A DNA stretch of 64,000 bases from Spizellomyces punctatus DAOM BR117 (lineage: Eukaryota; Chytridiomycota; Chytridiomycetes; Spizellomycetales; Spizellomycetaceae), in the NCBI RefSeq assembly GCF_000182565.1, contig NW_015971537.1, forward strand, positions 1,089,299 through 1,153,298, in the 5' to 3' direction. The notes under the pieces were generated by a model. That model was not told the DNA's origin. It saw nothing but the letters and a program-made list of their open reading frames with translations, and searched no databases. Below are positions 1-11,075 of the stretch, piece by piece (position 1 is the stretch's first letter; every line of letters starts with the position of its first letter). Made by a program: the position numbers and the translations under genes.

Positions 1-1404
1 CAAAACCGACGGATCTTACGGGAACGGGTTTCCCAAAACCGTCAAGAACGGCATGTACGCATCATTCTTTCTGGTGGACGCCGAGACGGGCGTAGCAGCC
101 ATGCCCACCTACAGTTCCGACGGCTTTCCAGACAGCGAGTGTATTGGCAAGCTCAAAGATCCCGAGGCGACCGCGAACATCGGTACTGGGGGTCCGGCTG
201 GTGCTTGTTTCTACGTTTTCATCATGGAAGTTTATGATGGTATCCAGCAGTTGAAGGCGCAGGGTGCCAAACGGTTGATTCTTGACTGGACCGACAATGG
301 CGGCGGTTGGGGAGACCTTGGATATTTCGCAGTTGCAACCCTGTTCCCAAATGTTAAGCGGGATGTAGCGACATTCCGCATGACTCCTCTCCTAAAGAAG
401 CTCATGACAGCTGCATTTGAAAAGGATTTGAATGAGACAACCCCGTTGACCATGTTTGGACCATCGAATTTCGTTGACCCAGCTACTGGACTCAGTCTCA
501 CCTCGGCAGATTTGAACCGGCTGATTTTGAAAACGCACAAGGAAACGTTTGGAAAGTATACTTCAGAGTACTCGGACTTTGTTTCAATTGTCGACGGAGG
601 AGGAATTGCGGATCCAAAACGCCCTCACAATGCTTGGAATGCAACAGGAATTCCCCCACCCGTTACCCCCGTCTTCCCAGTTGAAAGTGAGTGTTATACT
701 TTTTTGAGACTTTCATCTCGAGAAATGCTAAATTGTGCATCTGTACAGATGTTGTCGTCCTCACCAATGGACTTTGCGGATCCACTTGTGCACACTCTGC
801 AAGATTGATTCATGACGAAGTAGGCGTCAAAGTGTTTGTCAAAGGAGGCGAAGCTGGTGCCAAGCCATTCTCCTTCTCCTCTTTCCCGGGTGGAAATGTC
901 GTCGATATTCCCCAGCTCTTTGATGATCTCAAGCGCATCGGATTGGAGAACGATGCATTGGCCCCGCAACCATTTTTGCATTCAGTGTCATTGTGGCGTG
1001 TGAATGCGGGTGTTGGATACAGCAAACGCAAGGACCTGCCAGCTGAATATTCATATGCTGCTGCCGATTGCCGGATTGATATTACGGAGGAGACGTTTTT
1101 CCCGCCCGGTGCGTGGAAAGTCGCTGCCGAATTGTTGAAGACGGGCTGTGGCCAAGCGAAGCCGACTCCCAGCGGGACACCGACGACTGGGCCTGTTGGA
1201 TACCCCACTGGTATGCCAACCGGCGGTCCAGTTCCTTATCCCAGCGGGACACCTACTGATTCCCCAATTGGATACCCCACCAGCACCCCATCTGGCTCTC
1301 CAGTCGAATACCCGATCGGTACCCCCACTGGCGTTCCCGTTGGAGGAGCTCCTGGGTCCTACCCAATCCCCACACCCAAGCCCAAGTGCACACGCAAGCA
1401 GTAA
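1..1404 (+). CDS. S41-family (CPAF-like) serine peptidase with Pro/Thr-rich tail, 5' partial
   Basis: The reading frame is already open at base 2, so the N-terminus lies outside the window. One intron (687-748, GTGAGT...CAG) joins an exon ending in Val-Glu to an exon that begins in frame at VVVLTNGLCGSTCA. This GxCxSTCA stretch, with the upstream RLILDWTDNGGGWGD block, is the signature of fungal S41 peptidases of the CPAF-like type; the Ser of GSTCA would be the nucleophile. After the peptidase part the protein ends in about 75 residues rich in Pro, Thr, Gly and Tyr with a 12-residue repeat, then a basic Cys-containing end (KPKCTRKQ). Family members are usually secreted or wall-associated, and the tail looks like a linker or wall-anchoring region; this is inference, since the signal peptide is not visible. 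The stop is at 1402-1404. Confidence 0.8.
1198..1341 (+). repeat. 36-bp in-frame tandem repeat (four copies) in the S41 peptidase tail
   Basis: Four consecutive 12-residue units read roughly x-Y-P-x-G-T-P-T-x-x-P-V: GYPTGMPTGGPV, PYPSGTPTDSPI, GYPTSTPSGSPV and EYPIGTPTGVPV. A partial unit (PSGTPTTGPV) comes just before. The copies have diverged in DNA and protein, so this is an old expansion. The Thr/Ser density suits O-mannosylation. Confidence 0.8.
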
Positions 1405-1580
1405 TATGCTCATCATTCAGAATTAGACCTCACTAGATAGAAAGATAGTCGATAGATCTCCTAGTATAAGTAAAAGGTGTCATGGAAAGTATAGTGAAAT
1501 AAAGAGACCCGACACCAAGCATAGCAACAAATGACAATTAGCACCATAATCTATACAAAAAGCAATACCCCCAACATTAG

Positions 1581-2538
1581 CTAAACGACTACTTCCGGGG
1601 GCTCCTCCACTTTGGGCTTGTTGGGATTATTGTCTAGCAACCATGTACCCAACCAGGCCTATCCCGCACAGAATGGATCAGGTGAATAAAACAAGATTCC
1701 AAAACTGCCCAATTACAGCAAAAACTGGAAAACCTACTGTGGGATTTGCTGGCTTTTCTTTGCACAGCTGTGTCAGACCTTGTAACAGCACGGGGTAAAC
1801 GGTAGTTTCTAGGATAAGTTTGGCGTCTTCGGGTGTTGGGAGGGGCACTACATGGGCTTTTTTACATCCAAAGCAAATGTACAAGTTATCATACGGGACA
1901 GCTCGCGCGCAAAGAAAATATGTTATACGCACTATCCGGAAAGAAGAACGACAAGTCTTTTTCCACAGCCTCTTTCGTCTCACTCATATGAAACCCATTC
2001 CGGAGTTCATCTGTTGCGTATTTCGCTCTCAAGCTATTTCCAAATCATTGATCAAAACGACCAATCACCAATAAAGCACCTGATGGCCTACCTTTCGGGC
2101 TCATCTGTTTTGGCCACAGCGGGATCAAGTGGACCGACGAGTTTGCGGAGGACTTCGAAACCGGTGTAGTGATGAAGAGCCAGTGCCACCACAGGGCCGC
2201 TACGTATTCAGCGCACAATGGCTTTGCTTTAGATCATCAGGAATTAGATGGAACAGAGGTGCAAGGTAGTGTACCTGGTCATGTACACGATCAATTCTCC
2301 AAAATCAGGATCGTCCCGCCACTCTTTATAAAATTCGGAAGCTTGCTCGGATGTCAGGATCGTTCTTCTTCTCTATGAGCACACAAGAAATTTCAGATAT
2401 TGCGTTTTGTGTTGTCCAAGGCGACGAGTGTTGAAACCCTACATTGAAAACCTTGAACCCGGCTTGTTTGAGAGTATAAACTATGGCTGGTTCATTTGAG
2501 GATGTGTCAGGCTTGAGGAGCAGAAAGTTGCGTTCCAT
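1581..2538 (-). CDS. NDK plus DPY-30 domain protein, NME5 / radial spoke RSP23-like
   Basis: Six exons can be joined in phase: 2443-2538, 2275-2372, 2092-2199, 1933-2033, 1738-1847 and 1581-1658. The N-terminus MERNFLLLKPD is the nucleoside diphosphate kinase start with its conserved Lys. The fold continues through TSEQASEFYKEW, GPVVALAL and LVGPLDPAVA to LRAKYATDELRNGFHMSET, where the active-site His is kept but the usual HGSD reads HMSE. The last two exons give YPVLLQGLTQLCKEKPANP and AWLGTWLLDNNP, a DPY-30 dimerisation motif. NDK followed by DPY-30 is the architecture of NME5/RSP23, a radial spoke component of motile flagella. Its role here is inferred from that architecture. NME7 and NME8 differ in domain content. 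Confidence 0.85.
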
Positions 2539-2897
2539 TTTTGAGTTGGTTGTGATCTGTGCTGCTTGCTCTGTTACTGGTCGTCAACAGTTTGAAAGTC
2601 TTTGGGTGTCGGAGTTTTGAGGGAGACGCGCGTAAGCAATTCGACACTCCCAGTTTTGAACACATAAACGTGAGCTTTTATTACTACTGGGAAACTGTTC
2701 CCGTTGAATAGGTGGCTAGGATGGAGGGATTGGAAACAGCCATAAGGAATCACTTATTGACAAGATAGCTCAACGATACGTTATGATATCTCAAAAATAT
2801 CCCAATTTATTCAAGTTACTTTTTTGTCCCAAATCTCTCAGAAAGTCCGCCCCAGGGAAGAGACAATAACGCAATTCAAAAAGCAAGAATCCAACAT
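2539..2897. other. Intergenic, RSP23-like to ERG24
   Basis: No gene is recognised. The stretch holds the upstream region of the RSP23-like gene and the 3' flank of ERG24, both on the minus strand. Confidence 0.5.
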
Positions 2898-4951
2898 CTA
2901 CCAAATATACGGCACAATTCTCCACTTAACCCTTCTACAATACTCCTCCCAATCCTCTCCATATTTGTTCCTACATTTATGCTCATCCCGAATCTCCCTG
3001 TGAATTAAAAGAATCGCAAAGTAGATGCAGTAAAAGTAGGGGATCGGGGAAGAACAACCGGTTGTTAAGCACCAAGATAAGGACATAAGCCAGTCGCCTG
3101 CATGATGCCGAGGGATAAGTATCATCAAGAGTGAAACGACAACAGACAAAGCCAATCTGATACCCACCAAAATAGTTAATGTGCCTAGCCAAACCCCACC
3201 AGCCACTGACAAGTAGCCTCGACCCTCTTTTGGTCTGAATATACTCTAAATGCTGAACAGCAGGATCGTCGGGGTTGGTCCTGAAGAGGTTCTTCTCGGA
3301 ATTGGCACTACGGAAGATGTAGATTCCAAAGAGCTGTAAGAGGCAGATGCCAGCTACGGCGGCGGAAGACAGGCTTTCTGGGTTGCGGGAAAGGTAAAGA
3401 GCTTGTAGGGAGTAGTTGAAAGGAACCCAGACGAGATCTTCACTCAAGATTGAGGCTGAGTTAAACAGCACACATGAGATAATGAGCAATAGCCTTACCT
3501 CCAAAAGTCAGCATAAACCTGGCCAAGAACAAATACCATGAGAATGTTAGTCTAATGTGTTCCTTTGTTTCCGACCAGAAAAGAAACCGTGCAACGCACC
3601 CAAATCCATCAGTAGTTATGTCCATCGTAGTTAAAATAGCTGGCTCATTCCACTGCGCATCAATGACATAATATCCTTCAAATAGCACAACCATCACCAT
3701 GCCAGGCGTCAGAGTGCCGCCCAAATTGACCCATTGCCGACATGCAAGGCACACGTTCAGTACAGACCACCCAACCAATCCGGGCCTCAGCTCACAGAAA
3801 TACTTGAGGTCAAACCATCCCCACAGACGTGGATTGAGTTCCCTTCCCATCCAGAAATCGTAAATGGGGTACCCAGAGTTACCTCCCTTGGCCAGCAAAA
3901 TCTGCCCATGGGGTGGAATGCGGTGAGATAGAACGTAGAGGAGGACCGATTGGATAATGGCGTAAATAGTTGCAGCGACGGCGAGAGGTAGGGTGTTATC
4001 GGCTACCCACAGAAAAGGGCCAAGACCTTTGACGGAGAAAACGGCGTACGCAGCAATATACGTGGCAATCATACATCCAAAAGCATTGATTTTGTAGGTG
4101 AGTCGTTCGCCAGTTGGCAATGGAACTCCTTGAATATATGTTCCAGGTAAATATCCGTACAAAAGAGCCTGAAAGATCATCCAACCAAAAATGGCAGCCA
4201 CTGCTTCGAGCTTGAAAAATGTCGCATGGCTAATGCGATCAGTAAAGTACGCGAGAGGCGATTCATAAAAATTGGATGAAGGGCATCCCTTCACTGGGTC
4301 GCACAGCAGCTGCAATGCAAGTGTCACAACGGGAACGCCAAGAACAGCTAATGCTGTTCCATGGGGCCCCATAAACTCAAATGTGGTTGTAATAGAGTTG
4401 ATGTCGGCATCGACAAGCTCTGTAGCTTCTTCTTCTTCTTCGAGCTCTTCATCTTCATCGAGCCCCGGCTCTACAGATCCTCCTCGGCTTGAGATACTCG
4501 GCGTCACACTCGACTGTCTGGTTGATGCCCTTGACCCCGCCAGAGAGTGCCGGACAGGGACGTCGCTGGGCGGTTCGGACGCAGCACGACGAGAGGGACT
4601 ACCGATGAGATCTGAGAGCGTGGTGCTCGCCGCTGAGCCTCGACGGGTACGGTTGGCGATCGGTCCGTCACCGCCAACAGGTGTTGTCTCTCGTGTGGAC
4701 GTTACTGTGCTGCCTTCGGTTTCGAGTACGCCTGGTAGGGAATGTGGTGTTAAATACGATTTCCCCACTGTATCGGTTGTCCCTCTACCGATGGGAAGAT
4801 CTCCAACTGACCGTCCAGCGTCGTTTTCTTTCCCCGGCGCGTCGCCCTCGTCGACATCCTGGCAATTAATAATAAAAGCACGAGTAGATTTCAACAACCA
4901 ACACTCTGCGTTCCGCCGCGTGTTCCTCAATCGCCAGATGATCCGGATCAC
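2898..4951 (-). CDS. ERG24: Delta(14)-sterol reductase (ERG24 / lamin B receptor family)
   Basis: The protein is a multi-pass ER membrane enzyme that reduces the C14 double bond in ergosterol synthesis with NADPH. Family blocks are clear: [75 protein letters not shown] and the C-terminal [18 protein letters not shown] ending IVPYIW. Introns are 3519-3599, 3438-3498 and 3098-3167. The first two enclose a 20-nt exon (3499-3518) that supplies FMLTFG between DGFG and DLVW. The N-terminus before the membrane domain is about 170 residues, Ser/Thr/Arg-rich, and ends in an acidic run ([11 protein letters not shown]). That is longer than in yeast ERG24 and superficially like lamin B receptor. The start at 4951 is the first in-frame Met; an extra upstream exon cannot be excluded. 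Confidence 0.88.
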
Positions 4952-5225
4952 AAACTAGATGGTGATCAGCTAAAGTGGCTTTGAAGCTTGCCGCCCGCGT
5001 GAGATGGGGGTAGAATCCAAGGGGGAAACGCGCCATGTAAGCAACACCCCATTTTTGATTCGCGTTCGCTGGTCGCCTGAGCGCATCGCTCGATCGGCTG
5101 CTTTTTCTTTTTGTTTTTGATAGTATAAAGTGTGCGTTGAGCATTACAAGGGCAGAGTGAACAGATTTGGGCAATATTGGATAGTATATATATCAATACA
5201 ATTATATAAAGCGTGCTTCCCCATG

Positions 5226-6915
5226 TCAACTCTTTTGTGGAGACAAAAACGACGCCGGAATATTTCGTGCCATTTCCTTGTAGGAATTCAACCTCTTCAC
5301 TCCTTGTGATCCATACCAAAAAAGCACCCAGTAATGACCAGGAAGCTTAAGATTTCCATCTGAGCGATCAAAGTACCTGTAAAAAGCTAGAGTCAACGAG
5401 CATCCTTAACCGATGCAAAAGGTTTAAATGGACATACCATTTGTTGACTGGATTTGCCGCACGACTCCGCCATGATAAATCCTTGTATCGCTTCCGCAGC
5501 TGTTTCCACAATATATCCGCAACGCCAATACCCTGACTTGTTGGGGCAACGGAAAACTTGTCCAAATATGCTATAGGATTCCCGACTCCATCTGGATCCG
5601 GTTCATTGGTGACAATAGCGGCGCCATCATAGTCCCCAGCCAGAATGACACCATCCATAACATTATCCATTCGCTTCCAGAATGCGTCCGCTTCTAATGA
5701 CTTTTGAAACGACGCTTCCAAAAGTACTTGGAGTCGCCTCAAGTCAAGCGTTGCTAGGGATGGGTGAAACTGGACGCGAAGGCCCTGCCGTAGGACGGTT
5801 GGGGTGTTGGGACCATTCGCATCTTTGAAAAAACAGCTGCTGAAGGATGTTGGGTCAAAGGAAGTGGAAGACAGGGGTTTGTCGGTAATAAGATTGGAGA
5901 TTAAACTTGCGGATGACACGGGGGACGCGATGATGGCAGATGATGAAGACGGCAGAACGGACAGAACAGTGCGAACAGTTTCTAAATCGTCTAGTTGCTG
6001 TTGTGCCCCGCCATGTTGATCAGATAGTGCTGCACGAAGGTCATCATATTCATCTTCTAAATTCACGAACCCGATTGGTCGACCATGAACGGTAAACCCC
6101 CCACGATGGTTCACAAAGATGGTCTTCACGGGAGACCGGAAGCGGGTGTCGTTTGCGAGGGCTGCAGAGAGGGATACCAAGGCATCTCGAGAAGTGATCG
6201 TGGTGAGCCTGGCTGAAGCGTGTCCGAGTGGTGCAAGGACGGGTATCTGATTCAGACTTATGACAGTCTGGATTGGACGAAACTGGACGGATACGTTCCC
6301 TTCATCCTTTGTTTCGTACACTCCACTATAGAGAGCCATTGCCTTTCCACCAGCGCCATCAATGGCCTCGACTACTCGAAATAAGTCCTCAATCACCCTT
6401 GTGCGATTTGCCGATGAATTCGGTTCGATGACTACAATCGGTGTCAATCCCAACTTTTGCAGCTGAACTAAGGTTCCCGCAAATGCGCTCAGTTCCACCT
6501 CCGTCAGTGATGCGTCTACTTTTATTAGCCCCACATGTTCCTGCCTCTTTGAAGCAGCTAAGAGTTCGTCTGCGCGTTGAATAGGAGCGGCGACAAGATC
6601 TCTATAGTGAATATCCGCATTCTGCTGTTTTTCTTGTGGCACCTGGTTGAATCTTTTCAGAAAATGTCTGGCCTCTCGCTGCGATGGCAATGTACTGAGA
6701 ACATTGAGAATGAGTTGCTAATTTGAGAAAAAAGAAAAGGGTTATTTACATGAGTTTACAAGGCGAACAACCACAATGCATGAACCAACCCTATCACTCT
6801 TGGTGGTGGATGCCTTTGGCGTCTTTTCTACGCTTGCAGACAGACAAGGGACAGAAGAGGAAAAAGAGCGCCTATTGCAAAGTATAGCAACCCGACAAGG
6901 CAAAGGCAGCCGCAT
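5226..6915 (-). CDS. ARG2: N-acetylglutamate synthase, mitochondrial (ARG2)
   Basis: It catalyses acetyl-CoA plus glutamate to N-acetylglutamate, the first step of arginine synthesis, in the mitochondrial matrix. Three exons: 6832-6915, 5438-6717 and 5226-5376. Exon 1 encodes a 28-residue start (MRLPLPCRVAILCNRRSFSS and on) that is Arg/Ser-rich with no acidic residue, a typical presequence. It joins in phase 0 to QLILNVLSTLPSQREARHFLKRF, the conserved ARG2 start. The middle is the amino-acid-kinase-like domain. The C-terminal third is the N-acetyltransferase domain, with YLDKFSVAPTSQG and WRSRAANPVNKW. The last intron (5377-5437) sits inside NKW/YFDRSDGNL. Length (about 504 residues) fits fungal ARG2. 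Confidence 0.9.
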
Positions 6916-7457
6916 CGTTGATGTCTAAAGATTGGAAATGAACACAATGCCCAGCCAAAGACCTTTCGCGTATGAGTCATCACGCCGTTGGCCTTTTGTT
7001 TTTACATCCAGATGGTTTGGGCGTATCAAGACTTGCATAAGCAGGACCATAACAAACCCATTGAATGGAACGAGGTGAGTGCTGTCTCGTCATAAATGGT
7101 CAACAGCTTGCAGCGTAGCGCAGCACATCCGATCAGCTATGGTAGGGTCTGCGCTGCACAAGGTTTACATAGCTCAAGATCATGGAATATCCTCAGAACA
7201 TTAGACATCATCTCGATCTGATCGCCGTTACTGCTGGGTGCCCAACAACTTGCCATGTAATATTCAAAGGTAGATGCTTGGACAAGCGGCACATCCGCCC
7301 ATTATTCTTTCGTTTAAACCAACTGGAATAAAAGTTCAACAAACGCATCCAAAGGGTCGATGTGTTCAATTGCTATGGCAACACCACGTCACCCTCGGCG
7401 GCCAAGACCACTTTGCGGGACCTTCCCCCATCATCCTACTTGATACACACACCGACA
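6916..7457. other. Divergent intergenic region, ARG2 / GET4
   Basis: This is the shared upstream region of ARG2 (minus) and GET4 (plus). A short plus-strand open stretch at 7013-7072 begins with ATG and ends at a good-looking donor (GAG then GTGAGT). I could not extend it into a protein, so I do not call a gene. Confidence 0.4.
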
Positions 7458-8838
7458 ATGTCTGCAACAGCTGGAGGAGGTGGTGTAGGGCGCGTGCTGA
7501 AGAAGCTTGCGAAATCAGTACAAGGCATGTCTTTCTTTGTGGGCTAGCGCGGGAAGGTTTTGACTCATGATCTTTTACTCAGATGGAAACTATTACGAAG
7601 CACACCAAATGTACCACTCGGTCTGTCAGAGGTAATATCAGCTTTGGCGTCTTATGTTGTGGGACAGACTGTTAAAAATGGCAGTATAGGTATCTCAAGC
7701 AGAAAAAGTTCGACGACGCGCTGGAGCTGCTGCATCAAGGGGCGAAAAATATGTTGGAGCACGACCAACTCGGTAGTGCGGAGGACCTTGCTCAGCGGAT
7801 GATGGATATCTATGATTCTGAAGGCTTGAAAGTGGATGATAAGACTAGAGGTGAGCTGGGGGCGGGAGCGGGAAAAAGGCCGGTAGTTTGCCAGAGTGGT
7901 CTCATATCGTTTGGTTGGTAATTTTCTAGCGAGAGTGGTTGATCTTTTCCAAGACTTTCCATTACGTACCGAGCAATGTGATCAATATGTAAGAATGTGC
8001 CTGAGGTGGTCGGCAAAGCACAGTGCGTGTCCCGCCGGCGACCCACTGATGCATCATGCATTTGGATCCCGATACTATAAAGGTAAGGCATTCATGGTAA
8101 TACAGCTTTTATCTCATGTCGCCCTAAAAGAAGTATCGGTAGAAAAACAATATTATGATGCGGAGTATCACTTCATATACGGGACAACTGATAGTGCAAA
8201 AGCCCTTGGGCATATGATATGGGAATGGTCGGGAGAAGGTTACTTTCCTGACAGAGGTTATTTTATTGCACGGGCTGTTCTACAGTAAGTTCTAACCCAG
8301 ATCACTGCAACATGCCGTCTTGTCCTCGGAATTCAAACCCGTCTTTTCTATGTAGATCCCTGGTGCTAAAGAAAATCCATCACGCCAACATCACCTTTGA
8401 AACGTTTATAAAAGATCTCAAAGCCAATGACCCCGAATCCAAAGGCATTCCCCTCCCCTTCAAACCTACTGACGCGTCTACACCTGAAGTCTTTTTGTAC
8501 AAATCCTCCCTCATCAATTTTACCCAGTTCCTGTTGCTCTGTGTGCAGCGCAAGGCTGTGGAACAGTTTACATCTTTGAAGAATCAATACCGCTCTGTGG
8601 TTGGATTTGATTCATTTTTAGTGCATATGGTGGATAAGATTGGCGAAGTATTCTTTGGACTGGGACCAAAGAAAGTATCGAATCCTTTAGAGGTATGTTA
8701 CCAATGTCGTTTGTTGGGGTTAGGCACGTAACCAATATCCTCGTATTCGTATAGGACATGATGAAATCACTGTTCGCCCCACCACCGTCAGCACTAGGTC
8801 ATTCGTCGCAGCAGGCGCAAATACTGGAAATGGACTAG
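7458..8838 (+). CDS. GET4: GET4, Golgi-to-ER traffic protein 4 (tail-anchored protein targeting)
   Basis: Get4 with Get5 bridges Sgt2 to the Get3 ATPase in cytosolic delivery of tail-anchored proteins to the ER. Seven exons: 7458-7524, 7583-7631, 7690-7850, 7930-8082, 8143-8284, 8356-8692 and 8755-8838. Conserved helical-repeat blocks are visible: GNYYEAHQMYHSVCQRYLKQKKFDDALELL, given here as adjoining pieces, then LAQRMMDIYDSEG, AEYHFIYGTTDSAK, RAVLQ and FTQFLLLCVQRKA. The first intron starts with GC, not GT (GCATGT...CTCAG); only this join restores the VQDGNYYEAH reading. The start (MSATAGGGG) precedes the conserved first helix. The protein is about 330 residues, normal for the family. Confidence 0.88.
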
Positions 8839-8954
8839 CATATTGTGTATATTGAGGATGCTATGTGTGCATGTCGACTGACGCCGCAATAAACCAAACA
8901 CTATAGACCGACTTAAACTTGCACCAGGACCAGCTGAGCAAAGTTTCTCAATTC

Positions 8955-9649
8955 TCACTGGCTGACCGCCACTCCTCGCTCCTTCAATATTCCCAATAAC
9001 TTCTCAGACCGCTCAAATGACCGCTTTCTCATAACAGGAATAGGATATCCAAACGGCATTGACAGGCGCAAACTTCTCCGTCCTTGTGTCGCTCCCACTG
9101 TCCTAAACGGAGGCTTTCGTGTCCCCTTTCTCGCCTCGCTCTGTTGCGTCTGTAGGTTTCCTCCAAGTTGCGCCGGTGGTTGTAGTATATAGGCGCTTTT
9201 TAATCGTGGTAAAGGAGCTGCCGCTTTAGGAGGTGCTTTCGATGGAACGGAAGATCCAGTATCCAGCATCCGACGTTTGTAGAGTTGATGCCGGACGTAT
9301 TCTTTTTCGCGATTTCGCATCCGTTTCTCGAGATACTCGTGCTTTTTGTGGCGTTGAAGGTAGGCTTCGTCTGACAGCTCCTGTGCCTGTAAATAATACA
9401 TGGAGATCAACCACAAAACATCCTCAAGGAACCACGACAATGGGATAAAATTCTAACATGAGAACTGGTGCTTTCACTCTTGGGAAAGAGTTCATGAATG
9501 TGCTTATTCAACATCTTTTGATCCACAACCTTGAACTCCGGAATCTCAATCTCCTGATGAGGGGACAACGTCTTCGCATCATCCACTACCAAATGCGATA
9601 TTTCCGTGCATGACTCAAGAATGTCATTGTTCGGGGCGATGTACAGCAT
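8955..9649 (-). CDS. PEHE-domain protein (MSL1/KANSL1-like chromatin factor, candidate)
   Basis: Two exons (9458-9649 and 8955-9386) join in phase 0 to give 207 residues. The central part reads EIEIPEFKVVDQKMLNKHI, then QELSDEAYLQRHKKHEYLEKRMRNREKE in adjoining pieces. This resembles the PEHE region, in which an I-P-x-[WF]-[RK]-V start is followed by L-S/D-D-E-x-[FY]-x-x-R-H-x-x-x-E-x-x-E-K-R. In animals that region lets MSL1 and KANSL1 hold MOF-type (KAT8) acetyltransferases. The C-terminal half is basic, Pro-rich and probably disordered. Assignment rests on this motif alone, so the function is tentative. Confidence 0.6.
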
Positions 9650-9733
9650 GGTTGATCCTGTGATGAGGGGTTCTTATATTGTGATTTTATACAAAAAGGG
9701 GCGTTTACTGAGTTGTCTTATTGATGATGGGGT

Positions 9734-10865
9734 TCAGAGTTTGTATTTACTTTTTTCTAAGTCGAGGAGGGGGATGCCGGTCAGGGACTCTAGTTGTTTG
9801 ATTGCTTCTACCGAGTTGCCTACAACGACGCCTGGGAGATGATGAAGAAGTTTGAGCATGGGTCGTCAAAATTCGGTCTCGTCAGAGCGGAGAGGACTCA
9901 CGGATAGTTGCCAGGCCGACTTCTCGCGCTGATTTCAGGTTACTACAACGTAAAACGTCAGGGGAGGGCCACAATGGAACTAAATCTGAAGCCAACACCT
10001 ACGGTCCGATATCATCCAATAGGATTGCATGTTTGGGCTCAACACCCATCTTCGTGCACGCATACCGAAAGATCTCCGGGTCTGGCTTTCGCAATCCAAC
10101 TACACTAGATTCAATGTATTCATGAAACAATTGAACCAGCTCTGGAGGGGGTTTGCCAAATGTTGCCTCCTCTTCAGCTCCGTGTATTTGAAAGTTATTG
10201 GTTAAAGCTGCGATTTTGAAGCGGCCGCTTTCTATCGAGTGCTGGTCAGCAAGGAGGGCTAAACCGTGTGAAAGGTAAAAGCTGAGAGGATCACCTCGCA
10301 ATTTGCGAATGGCGTTGATAACAATGGGATCTGTTTTAGAGGCCTCTTGCATCATGAAGGTAAACAGCTCTTTGCCGTCTACCGTTACATCCGGTATGGT
10401 TGGGATCGCTAAGTGGGAGCAACGTGAGCTTCACGGCATGAGGCTTCTTGCCCAACGCACACAACCTACGTTTTCCTTTGCTCTTCAGATATTCCACATA
10501 TGCTTGCTTGTTCCCTGGGTCAGAACATTCCTGTCCAAAGATGGGATAGAAGTCGGATAGTGGGAGCTCTCCACGCTCAAGTTTCTGAAATGCTCCCCCT
10601 TCGCCACGGGATTGGCTGTAAAGCACCGTCGACAAATTAAACGAGGACAGGACAGCTATCTCATATCTACATGACCTATCTCTACGCTACGCTGACCATA
10701 TCTACAACAGTTTGGCGGGGAGAGGGGGAAAGGGGATGAGATCACTTACATGGCGACGTTGAGATAGTTTTCTGGGATGCCTCGTTCCCGTTCAAACTTG
10801 CGGATGCCTTCCAAAGGGCTGTGCACGCATACCCCACCAATATCGAAAAATACTGCCTTGAACAT
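9734..10865 (-). CDS. HAD-superfamily hydrolase (ACAD10 / epoxide hydrolase N-domain type)
   Basis: Five exons join in phase: 10750-10865; the next ending at 10470 (its acceptor TTTACAG lies just upstream of the SRGEGGAF-coding block); 10003-10408; 9902-9942; and 9734-9831. HAD motifs in order: FFDIGGVCVH near residue 8 (the nucleophile Asp is present but the second Asp of DxD is Gly), ALTNN (motif II), GLRKPDPEIF (motif III Lys) and AILLDDIGPNLKSAREVG (motif IV). The end, AIKQLESLTGIPLL, matches the close of ACAD10-type and soluble epoxide hydrolase N-domains. The substrate is unknown. A DxG motif also occurs in some active HAD phosphatases, so loss of activity cannot be concluded. Confidence 0.82.
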
Positions 10866-11075
10866 GCCGTTGGCTATTAGTGATGAGGGAGGACAGATGG
10901 CGAGCGACCTTTTGGAACTCAAAGGCGGGTAAGAATTCTACCTTGGAACGCGTAAGCAACTGGCGTGTGGGACGTTCCGCAAAACTCCAGCGTCAAACCT
11001 TGAAGTTTCAAACGCTGCATTGGAGGAGAGCAGACCGGGCGTTGGAGCGTTTGCTTTAGAAATTCCGCACGGTAG

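Noticed and set aside
4272-4958. 228-codon plus-strand frame, Ser-rich
   Set aside because: It is antisense to the disordered N-terminus of ERG24; its Ser run is the complement of the Glu run.
6778-6930. 50-codon plus-strand frame starting MHEPTLSLLVVDAFGVF
   Set aside because: It overlaps ARG2 exon 1 and the first ARG2 intron in antisense; the ARG2 presequence exon explains the stretch better.
7013-7072. Possible plus-strand exon MVWAYQDLHKQDHNKPIEWNE ending at a good donor
   Set aside because: No upstream or downstream exon could be joined and no family was recognised.
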